Assembly (NCBI GenBank): GCA_024404815.1
Contig: JAKSPL010000008.1
Location: 1-64,000, forward strand
DNA: 64,000 nucleotides
Reading direction: 5' to 3'
Source of the DNA: Oscillospiraceae bacterium
GTDB taxonomy: Bacteria > Bacillota > Clostridia > Oscillospirales > Ruminococcaceae
The notes under the pieces: generated by a model
What the model saw: the letters and a program-made list of their open reading frames with translations, nothing else
What the model was told of the DNA's origin: nothing
Databases searched by the model: none
In this document: positions 1 through 8,091 of the stretch, in pieces
Numbering within the stretch: the stretch's first letter is position 1
Layout of the letters: each line of letters starts with the position of its first letter
Made by a program: the position numbers and the translations under genes

Positions 1-8
1 TTCTCGTA

Positions 9-56
9 GGTATGCGAAGCATACCGTGTACGCTATCAAGGGGTTCCCCCATACTA
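9..56. repeat. Dispersed intergenic repeat, copy 1
   Basis: A short hairpin with arms GGTATGC (9-15) and GCATACC (19-25) is followed by CTATCAAGGGGTTCCCCC (33-50). This second block recurs in reverse orientation at about 18535-18556, and a shorter form (ATTCCCCCATACTATT) ends at about 4317. The three copies lie outside genes, so this is a dispersed intergenic element rather than coding sequence. Confidence 0.5.
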
Positions 57-68
57 CACCTACAAGCT

Positions 69-104
69 GAGCCGACCGTGCAATACACGGTCGGCTCTCA
101 TTTT
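69..104. terminator. Intergenic terminator hairpin
   Basis: A perfect 12-bp stem (69-80 with 86-97) closes a 5-nt loop and is followed on the + strand by TCATTTT. It lies directly behind the stop of the leftward dGTPase gene and would end a + strand gene located left of the window. The better T-tract is on the + strand. Confidence 0.7.
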
Positions 105-1317
105 ATGTATCAAAATATCCGATATACGATATGCGGTAGCTGCTCTTTGGAAACAGTCTGCTGTAATAATCCACAAAATAGTCGTCAGTCATTGCCGCAA
201 GGAAATCCACCGTCAGATCGTCAGGATCACTTTCTTCATACGGTTTCTCCGCCGCATACCATTGCCGCTTGTCGTTGACCAGCGCGATGTGATGCTGATA
301 CAGGCAGGAATCCTTTCTGTGATGCACCGCATCGTCATACACGGCTTCGTACATCTGCGCCATCATCGGCACAACATTTTCCCGTACCTGCACCTGCACT
401 TCTTCTTTTCTGTAGATGCTCCTGTAATTTTCTTCTTTGAGCTGAAGCATCGCCTGAAAATGTGCGCTGTCAAATTGCAGATAGGGTTTTCCGTAACTCT
501 GCGCGATCAGATTGACTTCCAGATTGTTGATGATCTCCGCATTGGTCGTACCGATCTCTGTCGGCAGGAAATCCGTTTCATCCCCGACCAGATGGGCACG
601 GCGTGCATCCTGTCTGTCCTTTCCGAGATATGCAAGCATATCGCAGATACGCACCAGACAGCCCTCCAATGTACACGGCACCAGCTTTTCATCGCCGTTT
701 TCATCATGCAGCACATCCTGTGTGCGGCTGTCAAAATCCGCAAAAGACGCGATCGGCTGCGGTGTGTATCTTTCCTTGGGGAGTTCCCCGTTGTGACAGA
801 GGATCCCGTCCAGCGTTTGCAGAGAAATATTATACCGCACAATTTCGTCCAGCACACGGACACCATGCAGATTGTGACGGAAACATCTGCCTGTCCGCGC
901 ATGGTACAGGTCGTGAAGTGCGTGTTCGCCTGCGTGGCCAAACGGCGTATGTCCCATATCATGCCCGATCGCAATGGCTTCGATCAGATCGAGATTCAGT
1001 CCCAGCACCGCACCGATATTGCGTGCAATACGCGACACAAGCTGAACGTGCAGGGCACGGCGCGACAGATCGTCATTGCGATAGAACGAAAAGACCTGTG
1101 TTTTATCCGCATAGCGATTGTAGAACAGACTGTTGAGGATCTTGTCTGCATCCTTGGAAAACGGCGGTCGGTAGATTTTCGGACGGTCACTTTCCCGTTC
1201 CAGCCGCCGCATCACATCGGTATTCTGACAGGCATACGGCGATGTCCAGCCGTTTCGCTGATTTTCCAGTATTTCCTGCTCCAATACACTCGGCAGCGTT
1301 TCATAATTCTTTGCCAT
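103..1317 (-). CDS. dgt: dGTPase-like HD-domain triphosphohydrolase
   Basis: Cytosolic dNTP triphosphohydrolase family: cleaves a deoxynucleoside triphosphate to deoxynucleoside and triphosphate, which balances dNTP pools. The 404-aa protein has the family's metal-binding HD signature: a first His at H90 (RRALHVQ), H119-D120 in GHDMGHTPFGH, and further acidic positions downstream. The start ATG at 1317 has AGGGAG 8 nt upstream. Only 21 nt separate it from the DAHP synthase stop, so the two genes are probably on one mRNA, although their functions do not obviously connect. Substrate preference (dGTP or all dNTPs) cannot be read from the sequence. Confidence 0.88.
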   Translation of the reverse strand: MAKNYETLPSVLEQEILENQRNGWTSPYACQNTDVMRRLERESDRPKIYRPPFSKDADKILNSLFYNRYADKTQVFSFYRNDDLSRRALHVQLVSRIARNIGAVLGLNLDLIEAIAIGHDMGHTPFGHAGEHALHDLYHARTGRCFRHNLHGVRVLDEIVRYNISLQTLDGILCHNGELPKERYTPQPIASFADFDSRTQDVLHDENGDEKLVPCTLEGCLVRICDMLAYLGKDRQDARRAHLVGDETDFLPTEIGTTNAEIINNLEVNLIAQSYGKPYLQFDSAHFQAMLQLKEENYRSIYRKEEVQVQVRENVVPMMAQMYEAVYDDAVHHRKDSCLYQHHIALVNDKRQWYAAEKPYEESDPDDLTVDFLAAMTDDYFVDYYSRLFPKSSYRISYIGYFDT

Positions 1318-1338
1318 TGCGGTTTCTCCCTCAAAAGC

Positions 1339-2370
1339 TTACAGGCTGTCGGCAATGTCCAGAATCAGCCGTTCGGATTTCTCCCAGCCCAGACACGGAT
1401 CGGTGATCGACTTGCCGTAGCAGCCGCCGTCAGGCTTCTGTGCGCCGTCCTCGATATAGCTCTCGATCATAAAGCCCTTGACCAGACGCTTGATGTCATC
1501 ATTATGACGGCGTGCGTGCAGTACCTCCATTGCGATTCTGGTCTGCTCAAACGGGTTTTTGCCAGAATTTGCGTGGTTTGTATCAATAATTGCGGCAGGA
1601 TTCTGATAGTCCCCTGCAGCATAGAGCGCGGCAAGCTGTGCCAGATCCTCATAGTGGTAGTTCGGGAGCGACTGTCCGTGCTTGTTCATATAGCCGCGGA
1701 GAATTGCGTGTGCATACTGATTGCCCTGCGAATGCACCTCCCAGCCGCGATAGATAAATGTATGTCCGCGCTGTGCCGCGGTAATGGCATTCATCATGAC
1801 CGACAAATCGCCGCCTGTCGGGTTTTTCATGCCCACAGGGATCGGGATGCCGCTTGCGACCAGACGGTGTTCCTGATTTTCCACAGAACGCGCACCGACT
1901 GCGACATATGCCAGCAGATCGTCCACGTAACGGTGGTTTTCAGGGTAGAGCATCTCATCCGCACAGGAGAAACCTGTTTCCTGCAAAGCACGCATATGAA
2001 GCGCACGCGTCGCCAGAATGCCCTTGAACATATCGGGCTTTTCGGTCGGGTTCGGCTGGTGGAGCAGTCCCTTATAGCCGCTGCCCGTGGTTCTTGGTTT
2101 GTTGGTGTAGATGCGCGGCACGATAAACACCTTGTCCGCGACCTGTTCCTGCACTTTCCGCAGACGGCTGATATAGTCCAGCACGCTGTCGGGATTATCC
2201 GCAGAACACGGTCCGATGATCAGCACAATGCGATCGTCTCTGCCGCTGAAAATATCTTCCAGCACCTTTGCACGCGCCTCAACATTCTTCTGCATCTCCG
2301 CGGACACAGGGTACATTTTCTTGACCTCCATCGGGATGGTCAGCTTGCGTTCAAATTCCATATTCATCAT
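1339..2370 (-). CDS. 3-deoxy-7-phosphoheptulonate (DAHP) synthase, class I
   Basis: Condenses phosphoenolpyruvate and erythrose 4-phosphate to DAHP, the first step of the shikimate pathway to aromatic amino acids. The 343-aa length fits the AroF/AroG/AroH class. Recognisable family motifs are IIGPCSADNPD (PEP/metal region), RIYTNKPRTT, GMKNPTGG, IIDTNHANSGK and GKSITDPCLGW. Which feedback type it is (Phe, Tyr or Trp sensitive) cannot be decided from sequence alone. It follows a 47-codon small ORF by 34 nt, and a hairpin with a T-run lies at their junction, which suggests attenuation. The start ATG at 2370 has GGAG about 10 nt upstream. Confidence 0.95.
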   Translation of the reverse strand: MMNMEFERKLTIPMEVKKMYPVSAEMQKNVEARAKVLEDIFSGRDDRIVLIIGPCSADNPDSVLDYISRLRKVQEQVADKVFIVPRIYTNKPRTTGSGYKGLLHQPNPTEKPDMFKGILATRALHMRALQETGFSCADEMLYPENHRYVDDLLAYVAVGARSVENQEHRLVASGIPIPVGMKNPTGGDLSVMMNAITAAQRGHTFIYRGWEVHSQGNQYAHAILRGYMNKHGQSLPNYHYEDLAQLAALYAAGDYQNPAAIIDTNHANSGKNPFEQTRIAMEVLHARRHNDDIKRLVKGFMIESYIEDGAQKPDGGCYGKSITDPCLGWEKSERLILDIADSL

Positions 2371-2390
2371 AAGACATTATCTCCGGGTTT

Positions 2391-2422
2391 CAAAAATCGT
2401 CCGATCACCAAAAGACGATCGG
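2391..2422 (-). promoter_or_regulatory. Possible attenuator between small ORF and DAHP synthase
   Basis: Read on the minus strand, ATCGTC (2419-2414) can pair with GACGAT (2401-2396), followed at once by a run of five T (2396-2392): a small intrinsic terminator. An overlapping alternative stem pairs CCGATC (2422-2417) with GATCGG (2406-2401). The small ORF's last sense codon (Trp) and its TGA stop fall inside this structure. Two exclusive hairpins at the end of a short ORF, just before an aromatic-pathway gene, resemble an attenuator; function is inferred. Confidence 0.4.
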
Positions 2423-2548
2423 CAGATTGATATTATTTTTGCTATTGGGATTTTCATATTCCCCCATCTGACTGTACCCTGTCAGAATATCATCGGTTTC
2501 AAAGAATGTGATGTCCAGAATCGGCATTGCGTATTCAGATTGCTCCAT
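2405..2548 (-). CDS. 47-aa small protein or leader peptide upstream of DAHP synthase
   Basis: A complete 47-codon ORF with a strong AGGAGGT ribosome binding site 7 nt before the ATG. The peptide begins MEQSEYAMPILDITFFETDD, is acidic in the middle and ends LPIVFW just before TGA. It is the first gene behind a good promoter, with DAHP synthase 34 nt downstream. Two readings are possible: a leader peptide whose terminal Phe-Trp codons sense aromatic amino acids, or an independent small protein. The latter is suggested by the pattern M-x-P-x-x-D-x-x-x-F-E-x-D-D-I-L-T, which resembles short ORFs I recall from gut Clostridia (memory only, not searched). No signal peptide or transmembrane segment. 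Confidence 0.65.
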   Translation of the reverse strand: MEQSEYAMPILDITFFETDDILTGYSQMGEYENPNSKNNINLPIVFW

Positions 2549-2589
2549 CTTTCAGACCTCCTTTGATTGGATCGAAAATTACCGTTTTT

Positions 2590-2618
2590 ATTATATCATA
2601 GTTTCGCCGCCGCGTCAA
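2590..2618 (-). promoter_or_regulatory. Promoter of small ORF-DAHP synthase-dGTPase operon
   Basis: On the minus strand TTGACG (2618-2613) and TATAAT (2595-2590) are 17 nt apart. Predicted transcription starts near 2583, giving a leader of about 35 nt before the small ORF. Confidence 0.75.
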
Positions 2619-2772
2619 TCAAAAATCTTTTTCTGTTTTTTTGCAAAATAATGTGACGCACCGCAGCGTTTTCCCGTGTATATGATTAGCACGGCTTGTC
2701 CGATGAAAAACGGCACTATGCCCATATTTCATGTCCGATTTTGTGCAATGAACCAATTTTCGGCAAAATACC

Positions 2773-2801
2773 TTTACATTCCGCGCCGTTTTTCGTATAA
2801 T
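2773..2801 (+). promoter_or_regulatory. Promoter of acyltransferase gene
   Basis: TTTACA (2773-2778), a 17-nt spacer and TATAAT (2796-2801), about 40 nt before the start codon at 2841. Confidence 0.7.
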
Positions 2802-2840
2802 GAACAAGGTGCTAACTTTTTAACAAAGGAGTGTATCCCT

Positions 2841-3995
2841 ATGGCATCCACATCTACTATTTCCACACAGCACCGACGACTTGCAGGCATTGACATTGTG
2901 AAAATCATTGCAGCGTTCTTTGTTGTCGGCATCCACAGTTTTCTCTACGATGGGTATTACAACTACTCCATCCCCAACGACAAGGTTGAACTTGCCGCGA
3001 TCTGTATGCGATGGATCGCTTACACCTGTGTACCGCTCTTTATGATCACCACAGGCTACCTGATGAAAAACAAAAAGCTCACGAAAAAGTATTATCTCGG
3101 ACTCCTGCCTGTGCTGTTTGTTTACATCGCTTCCAGCGTCATCTGTGTGCTGTTCAACAAGATGCATTTCAACACGGCATACACCGCATGGACATTTATC
3201 AAAGGCTTGTTCATGTTCACGGATGCAAATTACAGTTGGTATGTGGAATATTACATCTGCATTTTCCTGCTCATCCCGTTCATCAATCTCGGCTGGAACG
3301 GACTGCAATCGAAAAAGCAGCGTTTCTGCTTCCTGTTCAGTGTCCTGCTCATTTCGGTCTGCTCCCAGTCCTTCTTTATCGGCAAAACAGATGCGATCCG
3401 TCTGTTCCCCGGCTATTTTCCGCGGCTTTACCCGATCGCCTACTATCTTGTCGGCTGCTGGATTCGGGAATATCCGCCGCAAAAGCGTCTGGTTTCAAAA
3501 CTGCTGGCATTTGCAGGCGTTCTTGCTGCCCTTGCATGGCTGACATTCACCTCGTTCTTCGATTCCATCAATAATGTCGAAAACAACTCTATTTTCCTGT
3601 CCAGACATTTCAACGACTACGGTGCATTCCCTGTCGGCATGACTGCGACCTGCATCTTCCTGCTGTTCTTTGACATCAACATCAAAAACCGCATCGTTTC
3701 AATGATCCTGACCATTCTCGGAAAATCGACACTCGGCTGCTATCTGGTTTCCTATGTGTTCGACAGTCTGAACTACGCTGATTTCAATTCCAAATATGGT
3801 ACGGTCAGCGAGCGTCTTGACCATGTTTTCCCGCTGATACTGAAAATCTTCGCACTTTCAATGCTCTGCGGTGTCGGTCTGCACCTGCTCTATGAGGGCA
3901 TTGTGCTCGGCGTGAAAAGTATCAACCAGCAGGCAGATGAGGCAGAGCGCCTCGAACAGCAGGCTGCCGCAGCAAAATCCAAAGATACAGAATAA
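2841..3995 (+). CDS. Acyltransferase family 3 membrane protein
   Basis: An integral membrane protein of 384 aa, predicted to move acyl (often acetyl) groups onto an extracellular or lipid-linked sugar. It has about ten hydrophobic segments and the usual N-terminal hallmark of the Acyl_transf_3 group: a first helix starting GIDIVKIIAAFFVVGIHS, with the conserved His (IHS) in it. A short Ala/Glu-rich cytoplasmic tail ends the protein. ATG 2841 was chosen because AAGGAG lies 9 nt upstream; the reading frame stays open further upstream without another good site. The substrate is unknown; a polysaccharide or teichoic-acid type acceptor is only inference. A 46-aa sortase-tail mini gene follows 29 nt later on the same strand. 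Confidence 0.8.
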   Translation: MASTSTISTQHRRLAGIDIVKIIAAFFVVGIHSFLYDGYYNYSIPNDKVELAAICMRWIAYTCVPLFMITTGYLMKNKKLTKKYYLGLLPVLFVYIASSVICVLFNKMHFNTAYTAWTFIKGLFMFTDANYSWYVEYYICIFLLIPFINLGWNGLQSKKQRFCFLFSVLLISVCSQSFFIGKTDAIRLFPGYFPRLYPIAYYLVGCWIREYPPQKRLVSKLLAFAGVLAALAWLTFTSFFDSINNVENNSIFLSRHFNDYGAFPVGMTATCIFLLFFDINIKNRIVSMILTILGKSTLGCYLVSYVFDSLNYADFNSKYGTVSERLDHVFPLILKIFALSMLCGVGLHLLYEGIVLGVKSINQQADEAERLEQQAAAAKSKDTE

Positions 3996-4024
3996 CGCTG
4001 TTTTTCATTACAGAAAGGTTGTGA

Positions 4025-4165
4025 ATGCATTTGATCCCTTTATTTTCCATTCTGCCGATGGGCGATGATACACCGATTCTTTTGTATATCATCCTCGGCA
4101 TTGTGGCACTCGCACTGATTATCGGGTGTATCGTGCTTGGAAAACTCACGCGCAAAAACAAATAA
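4025..4165 (+). CDS. 46-aa stand-alone sortase-signal-like mini-protein
   Basis: A complete 46-codon ORF with AGAAAGG just upstream. The peptide contains SILPMGDDTP, then a hydrophobic stretch of about 20 residues (ILLYIILGIVALALIIGCIV), then a basic end (KLTRKNK). That is the layout of a C-terminal cell-wall sorting signal (LPxTG-like motif, membrane span, positive tail), but without the protein normally in front of it and without a signal peptide. It could be a free-standing small membrane protein, a decayed end of a surface protein, or a sortase-B-type short substrate. A strong terminator follows at once, which supports a real transcription unit with the acyltransferase. Confidence 0.6.
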   Translation: MHLIPLFSILPMGDDTPILLYIILGIVALALIIGCIVLGKLTRKNK

Positions 4166-4167
4166 TC

Positions 4168-4206
4168 AAAAAACCGACTGTGTGTTCTGCACAGTCGGTT
4201 TTTTTG
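4168..4206 (+). terminator. Terminator after the mini-protein gene
   Basis: Stem AACCGACTGTG (4172-4182) with CACAGTCGGTT (4190-4200), loop of 7 nt, followed by a T-run to about 4205. Confidence 0.85.
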
Positions 4207-4317
4207 TTGAACAGTGGTATCTCCGATGGATTTAGAATGGGGACTCCTCATGATAAAAAGGAGTCTATATCAAAAGCTTTCTTTTCAAAACAGACGCAAG
4301 GATTCCCCCATACTATT

Positions 4318-6882
4318 TTACGCGACAATATGGTGTAGCCAGCGCAGTTTCAGCTGTTCACGGCGTTCCGCATTCTGATAAAGCTGCTCCGCATATTCGC
4401 TGACCAGCCTGGACACCGCCTGTGCATCCTCCTCGGATACCTCTTTTCCGCTGAATACAACTGCCTCCTGAACGCTGATGATCATTCCCATCGCGCCCTC
4501 CGAAAGCTGCGGACATTGACTCTCCACATATTCTGCGAATTTTTCAGGCGTGCGTCTGCCCTGTATGATCCCCTGCATCCGCAAGAGTTCCACTAAGAAC
4601 CGATAGCTCGCATTTGCAGAGATATTCGGTTTCGCAGACTGCATTTTCTGCTTGCGTTTCCGCACGATACGGTAGTGGTTCGAACGATATGCCAGTATCG
4701 TAAGCGCGATCGCCGCCAGCACCAACAATATCATCAGTATCGTCAGCTTTTGCTTTGCAGTCAGCAGCGGCTTCTTCTCTGCTTCATCTCCGCCGCCATT
4801 TTGTCCATGCTTTACGGTGGTCGAAGTTGAAGTAGATTTGGAAGACAGCGCAGTTGTAGTGGTTGTTGTAGTAGTTGTTGTCGTGGTAGTGGTGGTCGTT
4901 GTGGTTGTCACCATCAGACTTTGCAGGATCTCCTGTCTGGAAGCCCCTGAATGCCACGAATCTGCAACATCCTCGGTAAATTCATAGGGTATCCAGCCAA
5001 TCGTCGGAATGAAAATTTCCACCCATGCATGCGCACGAAAATCAGGGATACGCAGATGATAGCTGTCCGTCTGGGCATTGTAGGAAGCCGCATTGAAATC
5101 GGTTTTGCTGACAACATAACCCTGACAGTAACGTGCAGGAATGCCTGCCATACGGCAAAGCAGAACCGCCGCCGTCGCATAATGCGCACAGTAGCCTGCA
5201 TGGCTTTCCGTCAGGAAGTACGCCGTCAGATCCTTTCCGCGCGGCGTATCACCCGGATGGAGTGTATAGTCTGCGCGCTGCCAGATATAATCGCGGATAT
5301 TCTGCACGGCGGCATCATAATTTTCCCCTGCGGTATACTGCGCAAGGAAATCTGCCTTGACGGTTTCCAGTTCCGGAGAAAGTGTACCGAGTCTTGTGTA
5401 ATATTCACACGCAAAATCTTCGTATTCCCGTTTCTTTTCATCATTCGAGCGTACATCCCGATACATGAGCGGATAGATAATATGTTCCGAGATTCCCGAA
5501 TAAAACGGGACATTTGCACCGTCCAGTACGACTGTATAGTCTTTCTTGCTTTTCAGCCGAAGTTCACTGTCATAGATCGTCTTGGCGATCGGCGTACAGC
5601 CCTCCGCCTCGTAGTCCGCAACATACGGCAGATAGTTGATCTGTTCGGGGTTGAGTGCTTTGATCTGGAAAATAGTATTCAGGTCGGGATCGCTCTTCAA
5701 CGGCTGTTCTGAATACGAAAATGTCTGCGGAAGCATTCCTTGCTCTGCCAGTTCCGCAAACAGCTGACGTTTCTGGCGCAGGTCATGTGACGCCACATTC
5801 CAGCCGATGCCTGTATACTCACTGCGGCAGATACCGCGGAGATAGTAATCTCCCTGATAGACATTGCCGCTGATCTCAATATCCAGCGCATCGCTGCCGT
5901 CAAAAGTCAGATTGCCGCGTGTCGAAAGATCAATTTCGTCCGCCAGAAGATTCGTCTGGAACGGAAGCGGTATTTTACTGATCAGACCGGTAATATCGTT
6001 AATGCTCATCTTGGCAAATTTCGCACGGATCTCCACGCGTTTCTCGTCGATCAGTTCGCTGCGCTCATAGTTTGCTGTCTGTCTGATTACCAGCCAGCCG
6101 CCCAGCAATGTCAGCAGCAGCATGAACACCGCCGCAGATTCGGTTGCCATAAATCTTGTCCCTGCGCGGGAGAAAAACAGGTTGCGCATTCGTTCGGATT
6201 GATCCTGTTTCGCCTTGCCGCGAAGTCTTGCCTGCGTACAGTGCATTGCCAGAACCGCCAGCCAGAATGCCGCCAGTCCGATAATCGGCATCGGTTCCAT
6301 CTGATAGCCGAACAGCAGTCCGCTCTCCAAAAACGGAAATGTCAAAAGCAGACAGATCGGAAAATTCGGATGTGCCGCAACAAAATAGGCAAGAACCATC
6401 GCCAGAATGAAAATCACACAACAAACAAAAAATGTTGTGCATTGCTCCTCTGACCACAGTTCCGTTGAAGTCAGGGAATCCTGAATCCGCACCTGCTTCA
6501 TCACTCTCGCGGTGATAGTGCGGTAGACTGTGCGGTAGCCTGCAAGACAGCCTTCCCAGCGCGTATAGACCGCCGCCTCAAACCCCAGCAGAAGTGCTAC
6601 AACACTCCATCGGAATTTCCACGGCAGCTGATAGATCACACCAAACAGCAGCGAAAAACCTGCACAGGCATACACCACGGTTTTGATGTCGATCGGGAAC
6701 AGATAGAATCCCTGAATCGTCAGGATAGAACTTACTAAGCCGATAAATGTCACAAGAATCCGTATCAGGTGCTTCGGGAAAAAGCGTTCATGTTTGACAG
6801 ACATGGAGATGCTGTCATGCAGACAGAGCGTATCAGGAAATTGTGATATCGGTTCGGAAGGTGTTACGCTTCTTCTTCGCAA
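4318..6882 (-). CDS. Membrane-anchored transglutaminase-like protein (TgpA type)
   Basis: A large (about 854 aa) membrane protein of the TgpA/DUF3488 type. The N-terminal 250 residues hold about seven membrane segments. An outside transglutaminase core follows, with the nucleophile Cys in GYCAHYATAA and the His in FRAHAWVEIF; the third position reads GWIPYEFTED, with Glu where Asp is usual. A pure threonine run (about 19 Thr) and a Ser/Thr-rich stretch lead to a second membrane span and a cytoplasmic DUF4129-like tail. It is third in the MoxR-DUF58-transglutaminase operon, a common arrangement of unknown substrate. The start is uncertain: TTG 6882 has AAGGAG 10 nt upstream and overlaps the DUF58 stop; an ATG (MSVKHERF) near 6804 is the alternative. 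Confidence 0.85.
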   Translation of the reverse strand: MRRRSVTPSEPISQFPDTLCLHDSISMSVKHERFFPKHLIRILVTFIGLVSSILTIQGFYLFPIDIKTVVYACAGFSLLFGVIYQLPWKFRWSVVALLLGFEAAVYTRWEGCLAGYRTVYRTITARVMKQVRIQDSLTSTELWSEEQCTTFFVCCVIFILAMVLAYFVAAHPNFPICLLLTFPFLESGLLFGYQMEPMPIIGLAAFWLAVLAMHCTQARLRGKAKQDQSERMRNLFFSRAGTRFMATESAAVFMLLLTLLGGWLVIRQTANYERSELIDEKRVEIRAKFAKMSINDITGLISKIPLPFQTNLLADEIDLSTRGNLTFDGSDALDIEISGNVYQGDYYLRGICRSEYTGIGWNVASHDLRQKRQLFAELAEQGMLPQTFSYSEQPLKSDPDLNTIFQIKALNPEQINYLPYVADYEAEGCTPIAKTIYDSELRLKSKKDYTVVLDGANVPFYSGISEHIIYPLMYRDVRSNDEKKREYEDFACEYYTRLGTLSPELETVKADFLAQYTAGENYDAAVQNIRDYIWQRADYTLHPGDTPRGKDLTAYFLTESHAGYCAHYATAAVLLCRMAGIPARYCQGYVVSKTDFNAASYNAQTDSYHLRIPDFRAHAWVEIFIPTIGWIPYEFTEDVADSWHSGASRQEILQSLMVTTTTTTTTTTTTTTTTTTTALSSKSTSTSTTVKHGQNGGGDEAEKKPLLTAKQKLTILMILLVLAAIALTILAYRSNHYRIVRKRKQKMQSAKPNISANASYRFLVELLRMQGIIQGRRTPEKFAEYVESQCPQLSEGAMGMIISVQEAVVFSGKEVSEEDAQAVSRLVSEYAEQLYQNAERREQLKLRWLHHIVA

Positions 6883-8087
6883 AGCATCTCATCTCCTTCC
6901 TCCAATGCCACGGAAGCCTCTTTCAGCTTCGCTTTCTGAATCTGCACAGGGATGCAGTCATACTCCTCCGCACCCTCCGGCAGTTCATCCGCCTCTCCGT
7001 CGGCAAGCACATAAAATACGGTCAGCGCACGATGCTCCGCCAAGTGCGGCAGCAAAGAGACCGTATGTGCATCCAATTTCGGCGTGAACATGATCATCTG
7101 CGAACAGCGTACATGGTCTTCCAGCGCATCCAGCGCGGATTCCAGTATATCCGCCCGCGGCGCAGACTGTATCATCTGCCGCAGCATTTGTTCGGTATCC
7201 TCCGGCTCTGTCAGCGGACACGCACCGAATCCGCCCAGCGATTTCTGATACCAGAGGATGCTGTGCGCCAATCCCTCTGTACGGTAATAATTCGCTACCG
7301 CATACAGCACGGACAGCATCGTGTCCAGTCTTGCAGCGGCTTCCGTCCCCTCTCCTGCCATCCGATAATCGGGCAGAAGAATGGTATCTGACGGAATCGG
7401 CAGGCTGTATGCCTTGACCATCAGTTCATCCAGCTTTGAACTTAACTTCCAATGGATACGGGATATCGCATCTCCTGAACGATATTCGTGAATCTCAAAG
7501 ATCTCAGACGGATCATCGCCGCTTTTGTGCTTAGAATATTCTGTTGCATTGTCATCGACCGCTTCAGGGAACACGATCTCCTCCGTATCCAGCTCTGCAC
7601 AATCGGGCATGACCAGCAGGCGATTGGAGGTATTGGTACGGATGGTCTGTGAAAACAGCCGCAGCGGATCATAAATTTTCACCGACAGCAGCCGCAGTTC
7701 CATCATGCCGCAGGTCGCCGCATGAAACGTCAGCATCACTCTCTGCGTATTCATCGCAAGCAGCGGGATCCGCAAAGTCAGACGGTGCGGATTCCCCTCA
7801 ATGCCATTGACATATTCCAACAACAGCACCGCATTCGCCACGGGCACAAAAAAACGATTCCGCAGCTGGATCACCCATTGAAACGGCTCGCCCTTTGTCA
7901 CCTCGGACACATTCCGCCGTATCTGGGTTTCCAGCATAAACCGCTGTATCAGCAGTATCACCAGCAGTACCGCAGGGATCAGAAGCCCAAGCAGCAAAAG
8001 CTGCAAAGAAAGCGTTCCGCGGTATAGAATCCAGAACAGCACCAGTATCACAAGGAACACGGCGTACAGTATTTTTGACACCAGCAT
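6864..8087 (-). CDS. DUF58 domain membrane protein
   Basis: A 407-aa protein with two N-terminal membrane spans and a cytosolic DUF58 region, marked by EYRSGDAISRIHWKLSSK. It is the standard partner of MoxR-type AAA ATPases; the C-terminal part likely adopts a von Willebrand A-like fold. ATG 8087 was chosen because it lies 4 nt behind the MoxR stop codon (8092-8094), the normal coupling in this operon; longer readings run into the MoxR gene. It overlaps the start region of the transglutaminase gene by 19 nt. The molecular role of this family is not established; an envelope or secreted-protein maturation role is inferred from its partners. Confidence 0.85.
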   Translation of the reverse strand: MLVSKILYAVFLVILVLFWILYRGTLSLQLLLLGLLIPAVLLVILLIQRFMLETQIRRNVSEVTKGEPFQWVIQLRNRFFVPVANAVLLLEYVNGIEGNPHRLTLRIPLLAMNTQRVMLTFHAATCGMMELRLLSVKIYDPLRLFSQTIRTNTSNRLLVMPDCAELDTEEIVFPEAVDDNATEYSKHKSGDDPSEIFEIHEYRSGDAISRIHWKLSSKLDELMVKAYSLPIPSDTILLPDYRMAGEGTEAAARLDTMLSVLYAVANYYRTEGLAHSILWYQKSLGGFGACPLTEPEDTEQMLRQMIQSAPRADILESALDALEDHVRCSQMIMFTPKLDAHTVSLLPHLAEHRALTVFYVLADGEADELPEGAEEYDCIPVQIQKAKLKEASVALEEGDEMLCEEEA

Positions 8088-8091
8088 CGGC

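Noticed and set aside
262..2430. Long open frame on the plus strand opposite dGTPase and DAHP synthase
   Set aside because: It mirrors two well-supported genes, has no ribosome binding site, and its translation is rich in His, Cys, Arg and Ile without any domain.
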